From: Acidobacteriota bacterium
GTDB taxonomy: Bacteria; Acidobacteriota; Terriglobia; Bryobacterales; Bryobacteraceae
Length of the DNA: 35,378 bases
Direction: 5' to 3'
Assembly (NCBI GenBank): GCA_021787555.1
Contig: JAJYLS010000016.1
Coordinates: 1-35,378 of the forward strand
Below are positions 1 to 8,077 of the stretch, piece by piece. Position 1 is the stretch's first letter, and each line of letters starts with the position of its first letter. The translations under genes were made by a program, and so were the position numbers. A model generated the notes under the pieces. The model saw only the letters and a program-made list of their open reading frames with translations. It was not told the DNA's origin and ran no database searches.

Positions 1-1
1 G

Positions 2-2953
2 GTGCCGGCCCATCATCTCGATAAGGACAAGAAGCTCACGCCGGAGCTGAACCGGCTGTCGCACGAAACCGGGTTGACGCTGGTGGCCACGAACGATTCG
101 CACTACCTGCGGAAAGAGGACGCGCGGGCGCACGAGATTTTGCTGTGTATCCAGACCGGGAAGTTTCTGAGCGACCCGAACCGCATGCGCTGGACCAATC
201 CGGATTTCTATCTGAAATCGCGCGCGGAAATGATGGAGCTGTTCGGCGAACTGGAAGATGCGCTCGACCGGACGGGCGAGATCGCCGAACGCTGCCAGGT
301 GAGCCTGGACAAGGTCAAGGAGCCATTTCCCAAATTCGACGTGCCCGAAGCACACACGGCGGACACCTACTTCGAGTACATCGCGCGGCAGGGTTTCGAG
401 CGGCGGCGGCCGCGCCTCGAAGCGCTGCGGGCCGCGGGCGGGCTGAAACACGACCTCCCGGAATACGCCGAGCGGCTGGACCGGGAAATTCAGGTGATCC
501 AGAACATGAAGTTCTCGGGGTACTTTCTGATCGTCTGGGACTTCATCCGCTACGCCAAATCGAAGGGTATTCCCGTGGGACCGGGGCGCGGGTCGGCGGC
601 GGGCAGCCTCGTTGGCTACGCCATGGCCATCACGGATATCGACCCGCTGCAACACGAGTTGCTGTTCGAGCGCTTCCTCAATCCCGAGCGCGTGAGCATG
701 CCGGATATCGACGTGGACTTCTGCATGAACCGGCGCGGCGAGGTGATCCAGTACGTCACCGAAAAATACGGGCGCGAGCAGGTGGCGCAGATCATCACCT
801 TCAACACGCTGGGCGCGCGCGCGGCCATCAAGGATGTGGGGCGCGTGCTGGAGATGCCCTTCGCCGATGTCGAGCGGCTCACCAAGATGGTGCCGAATGT
901 CCTCAACATCAAGCTGAAGGACGCCATCGAGCAGGAGCCCGGATTCAATGAGGCGGCCAAACAAGATCCGCGGGTGGCCGACATTTTGCAGACCGCGCTG
1001 CGCCTCGAGGGCCTGGCGCGGAACTGCTCCGTGCACGCGGCAGGGGTGGTGATCTCGCCGCAGCCGCTGAAGGACCTGGTGCCGCTCTACAAGACCAATC
1101 GCGACGAAATCGTGACGCAGTTCGAGATGAGCGGGTTGGAAAAGCTGGCGCTCCTGAAGATGGATTTTCTGGGGCTGACCACTCTGACCCTCATCGACGA
1201 CGCGCTGCGGCTCATCGAGAAACGGCACGGGGTGAAACTGGTCCCGGAAGATCTGCCGCTCGACGACAAAGCCACCTACGAGATCTTTTGCAAGGCGTAC
1301 ACCAGCGGCGTGTTTCAGTTCGAATCGCCGGGCATGCGGGACATACTGCGGCGCTATCAGCCGAGCCGGCTGGAGGACTTGACGGCGCTCAACGCGCTCT
1401 ACCGCCCGGGGCCGATCCAGGGCGGGATGGTGGACGATTTCATCGAGCGCAAGTGGGGCCGGCGCGCGGTGCAGTACGAATTTCCGGAGCTGAAGGAACT
1501 GCTGGAAGAGACGTACGGCGTGATCGTCTACCAGGAGCAGGTGATGCAGATCTCCAACCGCCTGGCGGGATATTCCCTCGGCGAGGCGGACCTGCTGCGG
1601 CGCGCCATGGGGAAGAAGAAGGCCGAGGAGATGGCCAGGCAGCGCGAGCGGTTTATCCAGGGCGCGCTGGAGCGCGGCTTCCCGCAGAAGAAAGTCGAGA
1701 AGATATTCGACTTAATGGAGCAGTTCGCGGGTTACGGATTTAATAAGTCGCATTCGGCCGCTTACGCGTTTCTGGCTTTTGTGACGGCCTATCTCAAGGC
1801 GCACTACCCGGTGGATTTTATGGCGGCGCTGCTAACTTCCGAAACCGGGAACACGGCCAAAATAGTAAAGTACATCAACGAGTGCCGGGAGATGCAGATT
1901 CCGATTCTGCCGCCGGACGTGAACGCCAGCGAGTGGAGCTTCACGCCGGATGGTGGGGCGATCCGCTTCGGCATGGGGGCGGTGAAGAACCTGGGGCAAT
2001 CGGCGGTGGAAGCCATCGCCAGGGCGCGCGGCGACGTGGGCCGCTTCACGTCGCTCGACCAGTTCTGCGAGAAGGTGGACTTGAGCGCGGTGAACCGGCG
2101 GATGATCGAGAGCCTGATCAAAGCCGGCGCGATGGATTCGCTGGAAGGCACGCGGTCGCAGAAATTCGCCGCGGTGGAGCGCGCGATGGAGTCCGGGCAG
2201 CGGGTGCAGCGCGACCGCGAGAGCGGGCAAGAGGGCCTGTTCGGCGAAGCCGCGCACGCGGAAAGCCACGCCGTGCCGCTTCCCAACGTGCCGGATTGGG
2301 ACGAGAAACAGAAGCTGGCGGCGGAAAAAGAAATGCTCGGGTTCTGGGTGACGGGGCATCCGCTGGACCGGTATGAGGAAAAGATCGCGGAGCTGGCAAC
2401 GCACGATTCGAGCAAGCTCGAGGGACTGGAAAAGGGGCAGGAAGTGGCGCTGTGCGGCGTGCTGACGGGCGTGACCCGCAAGCGCAACCGCGAGGGCAAG
2501 CCGTGGGCGGCCATGACCATCGAGGACCGCAACGGGTCGGTGGACGCCATGGTGTTCGCGGCGAGCTACGAGCGGCTGGCGGCGGAAGTGGTGGAAGACC
2601 GCGCGGTGCTGGTGCGCGGCCAGGCGCTCCCGGAGGAGAGCGGCCCGCCGAAGATCTCGGTGCAGGAGATCGTGTCGCTGGACAACGCGCGGGTGGATCT
2701 GCCGTCGGTGATTTCGATCCGCGTGTGGCTGGGACGCGGGGCGCCCTCTGGGCCCGGGGAGGACCGGGCGCGGGCGCTGGAAGAGGTGTTCCGCAAAAAA
2801 CCGGGTCCGACGGCCGTCAGGCTGCGCCTCGAAGCGCCCCGGGATTTCTCGGTGCTGCTGGACGTGCCGGCGAAGGTAAGACCGGATAGAGAATTCCGCG
2901 CCGCGGTGGAGGCGATCTGCGGGGCGGAGGCCATCGAGCGCGTGGCGGGGTAA
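2..2953 (+). CDS. dnaE: DNA polymerase III alpha subunit, 5'-truncated by window edge
   Basis: This is the catalytic subunit of the replicative DNA polymerase III holoenzyme. The visible 983 residues begin inside the N-terminal PHP domain (the stretch with NDSHYLRKED), so roughly 180 residues of the usual ~1160 lie outside the window and the GTG at position 2 is not a real start. The family-C palm is clear: GPGRGSAAGSLVG near residues 193-204, then PDIDVDF near 234-240 carrying two catalytic aspartates (about D235 and D237), and KMDFLGL near 387-392 carrying the third. A helix-hairpin-helix region and an OB-fold (about residues 815-855) follow, and the C-terminal domain is intact to the TAA stop. 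The alaS gene begins 63 bp downstream. The call is very secure; only the 5' end is missing. Confidence 0.97.
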   Translation: MPAHHLDKDKKLTPELNRLSHETGLTLVATNDSHYLRKEDARAHEILLCIQTGKFLSDPNRMRWTNPDFYLKSRAEMMELFGELEDALDRTGEIAERCQVSLDKVKEPFPKFDVPEAHTADTYFEYIARQGFERRRPRLEALRAAGGLKHDLPEYAERLDREIQVIQNMKFSGYFLIVWDFIRYAKSKGIPVGPGRGSAAGSLVGYAMAITDIDPLQHELLFERFLNPERVSMPDIDVDFCMNRRGEVIQYVTEKYGREQVAQIITFNTLGARAAIKDVGRVLEMPFADVERLTKMVPNVLNIKLKDAIEQEPGFNEAAKQDPRVADILQTALRLEGLARNCSVHAAGVVISPQPLKDLVPLYKTNRDEIVTQFEMSGLEKLALLKMDFLGLTTLTLIDDALRLIEKRHGVKLVPEDLPLDDKATYEIFCKAYTSGVFQFESPGMRDILRRYQPSRLEDLTALNALYRPGPIQGGMVDDFIERKWGRRAVQYEFPELKELLEETYGVIVYQEQVMQISNRLAGYSLGEADLLRRAMGKKKAEEMARQRERFIQGALERGFPQKKVEKIFDLMEQFAGYGFNKSHSAAYAFLAFVTAYLKAHYPVDFMAALLTSETGNTAKIVKYINECREMQIPILPPDVNASEWSFTPDGGAIRFGMGAVKNLGQSAVEAIARARGDVGRFTSLDQFCEKVDLSAVNRRMIESLIKAGAMDSLEGTRSQKFAAVERAMESGQRVQRDRESGQEGLFGEAAHAESHAVPLPNVPDWDEKQKLAAEKEMLGFWVTGHPLDRYEEKIAELATHDSSKLEGLEKGQEVALCGVLTGVTRKRNREGKPWAAMTIEDRNGSVDAMVFAASYERLAAEVVEDRAVLVRGQALPEESGPPKISVQEIVSLDNARVDLPSVISIRVWLGRGAPSGPGEDRARALEEVFRKKPGPTAVRLRLEAPRDFSVLLDVPAKVRPDREFRAAVEAICGAEAIERVAG

Positions 2954-2977
2954 AGCCGCATTCCTGAGCCCGTTCGC

Positions 2978-2983
2978 TACAAT
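2978..2983 (+). promoter_or_regulatory. candidate -10 box (TACAAT) for alaS
   Basis: The hexamer TACAAT lies in the 63-bp gap between the dnaE stop and the alaS start, 33 nt before the GTG. I see no convincing TTGACA-like -35 box at 16-18 bp. The same hexamer occurs before several other genes of this window, which is the main reason to list it. It would give alaS a promoter of its own. Confidence 0.35.
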
Positions 2984-3016
2984 TGTATTTAGTCCGCTTT
3001 TTCCGAAGGAATCTCC

Positions 3017-5635
3017 GTGACAGGTCACCAGATCAGACAGCGCTTTCTCGATTTCTTTGCCGAACGGGGCCATCGCGTCGTGCGCAGCGGGTCGCTCGTC
3101 CCCGCCAACGACCCCACGTTGCTGTTCACCAACGCCGGCATGAACCAGTTCAAGGACGTCTTCCTCGGGCTGGAGAAGCGCGATTACACGCGCGCGTGCA
3201 GCTCGCAGAAATGCGTGCGCGCGGGCGGCAAGCACAACGACCTCGAAAACGTCGGCTACACCCGCCGCCACCACACCTTCTTCGAGATGCTCGGCAATTT
3301 CTCCTTCGGCGACTACTTCAAAGCCGATGCCATTGCCTTCGCCTGGGACCTCATCATCCGCGAGTACGGCCTCCCTAAAGAGCGCCTCTACGTCACCGTG
3401 TTCCGCGAAGACGACGATGCCGAGGCCCTCTGGCAGAAGGTTGCCGGCGTGCCCAAGGACCGTATCTTCCGCCTTGACGAAGCCGATAATTTCTGGCAGA
3501 TGGGCGAGACCGGCCCCTGCGGCCCCTGTTCCGAGATCCACTACGACCTCGGCCCCCAAGCCGCCGAGCGCGGCCGCGAATCCGAGCAGTTCCCCAGCGA
3601 TGCCGGCGGCCGCTTCGTCGAAATCTGGAACCTCGTGTTCATGCAGTTCGACCGCGATTCCGCGGGCAAGCTCACGCCCCTTCCGCGCCCTTCCATCGAC
3701 ACCGGCATGGGCCTCGAGCGCATCGCCACCGTCCTTCAGGGCAAGCTCTCTAACTACGATACCGACCTCATCCACCCCATCATCGTCGAAGCCGGCACCC
3801 TGCTGGGCGCCTGCTACGGCTCCGACGAACGCACCGATGTCGCGCTGCGCATCGCCGCCGACCACGCCCGCGCCGCCGCCTTCCTCATCCACGACGGCGT
3901 TCTGCCCTCCAACGACGGCCGCGGCTACGTGCTCCGCAAGATCATGCGGCGCGCCATGCGCAACGCCCGGTTGATCGGCGCCGAAGAGCCGTTCCTCTAT
4001 AAGCTCACCGGCTTCGTCGCCGAACTGATGAGCCCGTCCTATCCCGAAATGCTGGAAAGCGTGCAGCGCGTCGCCCGCATCGTCAAGGACGAAGAACACC
4101 GTTACGCCACCACCTTCCTCCAGGCCGAGAAGGTTTTCGGCGAAGAGCTCGCGCGCATCCAGGGCAACGTCGTCCCCGGCGCCGTCTCTTTCAAGCTCTA
4201 CGACACCTACGGCCTGGCGCTCGACGAACAGGAAGAGATCGCCCGCGAGCGCGGTTTCGCCATCGACCGCGAGGCGTTCGAGCGCGAAATGGAAGTGCAG
4301 CGCGAGCGCGCCCGCGCGAGTTGGAAAGGCGCCGAAAAGGGCGCCGTCGTGCCGGCCTACCAGAAGCTGCTCGAGCAGGGCCGAACGAAATTCCTGGGCT
4401 ACTCCGAGCTCGATGGCGAAGGCCGTGTGATCGGGTTGCTGATCGAGAAACAGCCGGTCGACGAAGTTCCCGCCGGTGCCCAAGCTGAACTGGTCTTCGA
4501 TCAAACTCCGTTTTACGCCGAAGCGGGCGGCCAGGTCGGCGACTGCGGCGCCCTTTATTCCGCTTCGGGAGAGAAAGTCGCGGAAGTGCGAAGCGCCTTC
4601 CCCGGCGTGCCCGGCCTCACCGTGCATCGCATCCTGGCGCACGCGGCCATCCGCACGGGCGACGTGCTGCGCGCCGAAGTGGCCGCGGCGCTGCGCGACG
4701 CCACCCGCCGCAATCACACCGCCACCCACCTGCTGCACGCCTCGCTCCGCCAAGTCCTCGGCACCCATGTGAAGCAGGCCGGCAGCGTGGTCGAGCCTTC
4801 GCGCCTGCGCTTCGATTTCACCCATTACGCCGCCATGGACCGCGCCGAAATCGAAGAGGTCGAACGCCTCCTGAACGAGCAGATCCTGCGCAACGCCGGC
4901 GTGCACACCGATGTCATGCCGCTCGATCGGGCCATCTCCACCGGCGCCATGGCGCTGTTCGGTGAAAAATACGGCGAGCAGGTGCGCGTGGTCACGGTGC
5001 CCGATTTCAGCCGCGAGCTGTGCGGCGGCACCCACGTCCAGCGCACCGGCGATATCGGCATCTGCAAAATCGTTTACGAAGGCAGCATCTCCGCCGGCGT
5101 GCGCCGCATCGAAGCCATCACCGGCGAAGCCGCCCTGCGCCAATACCAGGAATCCACTACCGCCATCCGCCGCATCGCCGACCTCGTGCGCGCCTCCGAG
5201 CCGGAGCTCATCGAGCACGTCGAAAAACTCCTGGCGCGCGAAAAGACGCTCGAAAAGCAGATCGAGCAGTTGAAGGACAAGCAGGTCTCGGCCAAGGTCA
5301 AGGAACTCACCGTCGGTCCGCCGCCCTACGTCTTGCGCGTGGACGGCATGGACCGCCAGCAGATGCGCGCCATGGCCGATTCGCTGCGCAACCAGAAGGG
5401 CAGCGCCATCGTCGTGCTGGCCTCGGCCGAAGATGGCAGCGTGGCCATCGTCTCGGCCGTTTCCAATGACCTCACCGGACGCTTCCACGCGGGCAAGCTT
5501 GCCGGCGCGCTGGCGCAAGCCATCGGCGGCAAGGGCGGTGGACGCCCCGATATGGCCGAAGGCGGCGGCAAGGACGCCTCGCGCCTGGATGACGCCCTCG
5601 ATGGGCTGCGCCGCGAGATCGCGAGCAAGTTGTGA
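3017..5635 (+). CDS. alaS: alanine--tRNA ligase
   Basis: The protein charges tRNA-Ala with alanine in the cytoplasm and edits mischarged Ser/Gly. At 872 residues it has full family length. In order it has a class II catalytic core (RRHHTFFEMLGNFSFGDYF near residues 80-98, GETGPCGPCSEIH near 163-175), an editing domain with the zinc/editing motif HTATH (near 566-570) and CGGTH (near 668-672), and a C-terminal DHHA1/C-Ala domain with the glycine-rich GGGRPDMAEGGGKD. The GTG start is supported by GAAGGA six bases upstream, and the protein begins at the usual point (TGHQIRQRFLDFF). Its TGA overlaps the GTG of the next gene (GTGA-type, 4-bp overlap), so the two are probably translationally coupled. 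Confidence 0.97.
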   Translation: MTGHQIRQRFLDFFAERGHRVVRSGSLVPANDPTLLFTNAGMNQFKDVFLGLEKRDYTRACSSQKCVRAGGKHNDLENVGYTRRHHTFFEMLGNFSFGDYFKADAIAFAWDLIIREYGLPKERLYVTVFREDDDAEALWQKVAGVPKDRIFRLDEADNFWQMGETGPCGPCSEIHYDLGPQAAERGRESEQFPSDAGGRFVEIWNLVFMQFDRDSAGKLTPLPRPSIDTGMGLERIATVLQGKLSNYDTDLIHPIIVEAGTLLGACYGSDERTDVALRIAADHARAAAFLIHDGVLPSNDGRGYVLRKIMRRAMRNARLIGAEEPFLYKLTGFVAELMSPSYPEMLESVQRVARIVKDEEHRYATTFLQAEKVFGEELARIQGNVVPGAVSFKLYDTYGLALDEQEEIARERGFAIDREAFEREMEVQRERARASWKGAEKGAVVPAYQKLLEQGRTKFLGYSELDGEGRVIGLLIEKQPVDEVPAGAQAELVFDQTPFYAEAGGQVGDCGALYSASGEKVAEVRSAFPGVPGLTVHRILAHAAIRTGDVLRAEVAAALRDATRRNHTATHLLHASLRQVLGTHVKQAGSVVEPSRLRFDFTHYAAMDRAEIEEVERLLNEQILRNAGVHTDVMPLDRAISTGAMALFGEKYGEQVRVVTVPDFSRELCGGTHVQRTGDIGICKIVYEGSISAGVRRIEAITGEAALRQYQESTTAIRRIADLVRASEPELIEHVEKLLAREKTLEKQIEQLKDKQVSAKVKELTVGPPPYVLRVDGMDRQQMRAMADSLRNQKGSAIVVLASAEDGSVAIVSAVSNDLTGRFHAGKLAGALAQAIGGKGGGRPDMAEGGGKDASRLDDALDGLRREIASKL

Positions 5636-6627
5636 CCGCTCCCACGGCCGAATCCTTCGACGCCGTCGTGGTCGGCGCCGGTCCCACCGGCCTCGCCTGC
5701 GGCATTGAACTCAAGCAGCGCGGCATTCGCACCGTGCTCATCGAAAAGGGCTGCGTGGTGAATTCCATCTACCACTACCCCACGCACATGACCTTTTTCA
5801 CCACGCCCGAGCTGCTGGAAATCGGCAACATCCCGATGACCAGCCTCAACGAGAAACCCAACCGCACCGAGGCGCTGAAGTATTACCGGCGCGTGGCGGA
5901 CCATTACCAGCTCGATGTCCGCCAGTACGAGCGCGTCGACAGCATCGCCGGCGAAGACAATGCCTTCCACCTTCTCACCACCGACAAGCTGGGCTGCCGC
6001 CACGCCTATCGCGCGCGCAAGATCGTTCTCGCCACCGGCTACTACGATATCCCCAATCGCCTGAACGTCCCCGGCGAAGATCTCGACAAGGTCCTGCACT
6101 ATTACAAGGAGCCGCACCCCTACTACAATCACGACGTGGCGGTGATCGGCGCCAAGAACTCCGCCGCGATCGCCGCGCTGGAATTATGGTGGACCGGCGC
6201 CCGCGTCACCCTCATCCACCGCGGTTCCACCATTTCCGATTCGGTGAAATACTGGATCAAGCCGAACATCGAGAACCGCATCAAAAACCGGGAGATTCCT
6301 GCTTATTTCAATTCCCGCGTGGTGGAAATCCGGCCCGCCGATATCCGCGTGGCAACGCCCGAAGGTGAAGTTTCTTTAAGAAATGACTTCGTTTTCGCGC
6401 TAATTGGGTATCAACCCGACCTGAGTTTTCTGAATTCCACAGGCATCGTGCTAGAGCCGGAAACACTTAAGCCGCGCACGAATCCCGAAACGCTGGAAAG
6501 CGACCGTGCCGGCATTTATCTGGCAGGCGTGATCGTGGCCGGGATGCACACGAATGAGATCTTCATAGAAAACGGGCGTTTTCATGGACTTCTAATCGCC
6601 CGCTCCATCGCGTCTAAAGTGCTGTAA
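5632..6627 (+). CDS. ypdA: YpdA-type FAD/NAD(P)-dependent disulfide reductase (putative bacillithiol disulfide reductase)
   Basis: This 331-residue flavoprotein of the thioredoxin-reductase fold resembles YpdA/Bdr, which reduces oxidised bacillithiol using NADPH. The FAD-binding GAGPTGLACG lies near residues 16-25, followed by YPTHMTFFTTPELLEIG, a stretch typical of YpdA. A second dinucleotide-binding region begins at VAVIGAKNSAAIAAL (near 167-181), and a C-terminal FAD contact is seen in GIYLAGVIVAGMHTNEIFIENG. I see no CxxC redox pair, which fits YpdA rather than classical TrxB. The GTG start overlaps the alaS stop by 4 bp. From family knowledge, Acidobacteria are among the lineages reported to make bacillithiol; the substrate here is inferred. 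A related thiol or other disulfide substrate is the alternative. Confidence 0.85.
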   Translation: MTAPTAESFDAVVVGAGPTGLACGIELKQRGIRTVLIEKGCVVNSIYHYPTHMTFFTTPELLEIGNIPMTSLNEKPNRTEALKYYRRVADHYQLDVRQYERVDSIAGEDNAFHLLTTDKLGCRHAYRARKIVLATGYYDIPNRLNVPGEDLDKVLHYYKEPHPYYNHDVAVIGAKNSAAIAALELWWTGARVTLIHRGSTISDSVKYWIKPNIENRIKNREIPAYFNSRVVEIRPADIRVATPEGEVSLRNDFVFALIGYQPDLSFLNSTGIVLEPETLKPRTNPETLESDRAGIYLAGVIVAGMHTNEIFIENGRFHGLLIARSIASKVL

Positions 6628-6659
6628 TAAAATCGTTTCCTGTTAACAATTGTCTCAAG

Positions 6660-6682
6660 TAGTACATACCTAGTACCCTAAG
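6660..6682 (+). promoter_or_regulatory. direct repeat TAGTAC...TAGTACCCTAAG upstream of the small zinc-ribbon gene
   Basis: TAGTAC occurs at 6660-6665 and again at 6671-6676, a centre spacing of 11 bp, which is about one helical turn. The second copy continues as TAGTACCCTAAG. The 118-bp gap (6628-6745) is AT-rich relative to its surroundings, as expected for a promoter region. A closely similar TAGTACAGTAAG lies upstream of the orphan LuxR-type gene (17955-17966, minus strand). A transcription-factor site is an inference. Confidence 0.35.
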
Positions 6683-6745
6683 TATTCATGCGAACTGAAA
6701 CTAAGGCGCATACTACTGTATCTATGATGATGAAGGGAGCCCGAC

Positions 6746-6994
6746 ATGCTTCAGTCGCTACTCAACACGATATTCGGTTGTTCGCACCGCCGCATCACCT
6801 TCCCGCTGACCCCGGCCCGGAAGGGACATGCGGGGCGCCCCCAGAGCGCGGTTCCCGGCCCCACCCGCAACGGCACCTATGTCGTTTGCCTCGACTGCGG
6901 CAAGGAATTCGCTTACGACTGGAGTGAGATGCGTCTGGGCGAGCCGGTCCCCAAGCGTGCGCCGTCCGCCGAGGTGCAGGCGATCTTCCGGTAG
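6746..6994 (+). CDS. small zinc-ribbon-like protein of unknown function
   Basis: This is an 82-residue protein. It has CSH near residues 12-14 and a CLDCGKEFAYDW knuckle near 53-64, so a C-x-H plus CxxC pair could hold a zinc ion. The sequence between is basic and the C-terminus (RAPSAEVQAIFR) is short. No membrane segment or signal peptide is visible. The ATG start is supported by AGGGAG seven bases upstream, and upstream DNA contains the TAGTAC direct repeat. It converges with anmK, whose stop is 11 bp away. I do not know its function; small proteins with one CxxC knuckle may bind nucleic acid or protein partners. That it is a real gene is likely from the SD, the promoter-like upstream region and the CxxC. 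Confidence 0.7.
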   Translation: MLQSLLNTIFGCSHRRITFPLTPARKGHAGRPQSAVPGPTRNGTYVVCLDCGKEFAYDWSEMRLGEPVPKRAPSAEVQAIFR

Positions 6995-7005
6995 ACCTGT
7001 CCGTT

Positions 7006-8070
7006 CTAAGGTGTAATCTCGCCGAGTACCACATTGCTCCGCGCGCCCGTGGCCGAAACCAGGTTTGCAGATTTTCGCTGCCACGTTTGGTACGCCAGCA
7101 CCGCGAACGCGATGGCTTCCTTGGCATCCGGATCGATGCCGTAATTCGTGGACGAGGCGATCGCCATTCCGGGCAGAAATGCCGCGAGGTACGCCATGAG
7201 CTGTGGATTGTGCACGCCGCCACCGGAGACGATCAACTCGCCGCCCGCTCTGCTCTGCGCGATTCCGATGGCCGCGGTGGCCGCGGTCAGCGCCGTGGCC
7301 GTAGCAATCAGGTCCGGCATCGCCAGGCCCGAGGCCTTCATCCGCGCCACGAATTCCGCGCCGTACTGCTCGCGCCCGGCGCTCTTCGGCGGTTTGCGCC
7401 GGTAGTATCGATCGGCTAACAACTCGTCGAGCAGCTTCCGGTTCACCGTGCCCGAGGCCGCGATCTTTCCGCCTCGATCGTAGTTCAGCTTGCCCGCGGT
7501 GAACTCGCGCACCAGCGCATCGATCGCCATGTTGCCCGGCCCGGTATCGAATGCCGTGACCTCTTCCGGCCGCGCGCCCGGCGGGATCACCGTGATGTTG
7601 GCGATCCCGCCGATGTTCAGCGCGATGCGCCGGCGCCGCGCGTGGCGGAATAGCAGGTAATCGACGAAGGGCACGAGCGGCGCGCCCTGCCCGCCCGCCG
7701 CAATGTCGCGCGCGCGGAAGTTCGAGACCACCGGCACGCCGCACCGCTCCGCGATCACCGCTGCCGACCCGATTTGCAGCGTGTTCCGGCCGCCCTCATG
7801 GTAGACGGTCTGCCCGTGGCACCCGATCAGCTCGACCGGCCCGTAGCGCCGCACGGCGCGCCGCACCGCTTGCGCGTACCGTTCCCCCAACTCGAAATTC
7901 AAGTGCGACAGATAGCCCGGCCCGTTCACCGCCAGAATCCGCTCCCGCAGTTCGTTCGAATACGGTGTGGTCTGAAACCCGATGGTTTCGATCCGCCGCC
8001 CCCGGATCTCCACCACCGCCACGTCGATGCCGTCGAGCGACGTGCCGCTCATCACGCCTGCGATTCGCAT
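7006..8070 (-). CDS. anmK: anhydro-N-acetylmuramic acid kinase
   Basis: AnmK phosphorylates and opens 1,6-anhydro-N-acetylmuramic acid to MurNAc-6-phosphate during cell-wall recycling. The 354-residue length matches the family (about 350-390). N-terminal GVMSGTSLDGIDVAV (residues 6-20), GCHGQTVYHE, NIGGIANIT, FDTGPGNMAID and the C-terminal VSGGGVHNP are the ASKHA-type phosphate, sugar and adenosine motifs of AnmK. The ATG at 8070 lies 7 bp after the mutS stop, so it is the last gene of a gdh-mutS-anmK run. No terminator is obvious after its TAG. I see no other cell-wall recycling gene (nagZ, ampG, murQ) in the window, so the pairing with mutS is probably positional. Confidence 0.94.
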   Translation of the reverse strand: MRIAGVMSGTSLDGIDVAVVEIRGRRIETIGFQTTPYSNELRERILAVNGPGYLSHLNFELGERYAQAVRRAVRRYGPVELIGCHGQTVYHEGGRNTLQIGSAAVIAERCGVPVVSNFRARDIAAGGQGAPLVPFVDYLLFRHARRRRIALNIGGIANITVIPPGARPEEVTAFDTGPGNMAIDALVREFTAGKLNYDRGGKIAASGTVNRKLLDELLADRYYRRKPPKSAGREQYGAEFVARMKASGLAMPDLIATATALTAATAAIGIAQSRAGGELIVSGGGVHNPQLMAYLAAFLPGMAIASSTNYGIDPDAKEAIAFAVLAYQTWQRKSANLVSATGARSNVVLGEITP

Positions 8071-8077
8071 GGGTCTG

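Noticed and set aside
1832-5518. 1228-codon open frame on the minus strand spanning dnaE and alaS
   Set aside because: It is antisense to two certain genes and crosses their intergenic gap. Its translation is rich in His, Arg, Gly and Ala without any recognisable domain, as GC-rich shadow frames are.
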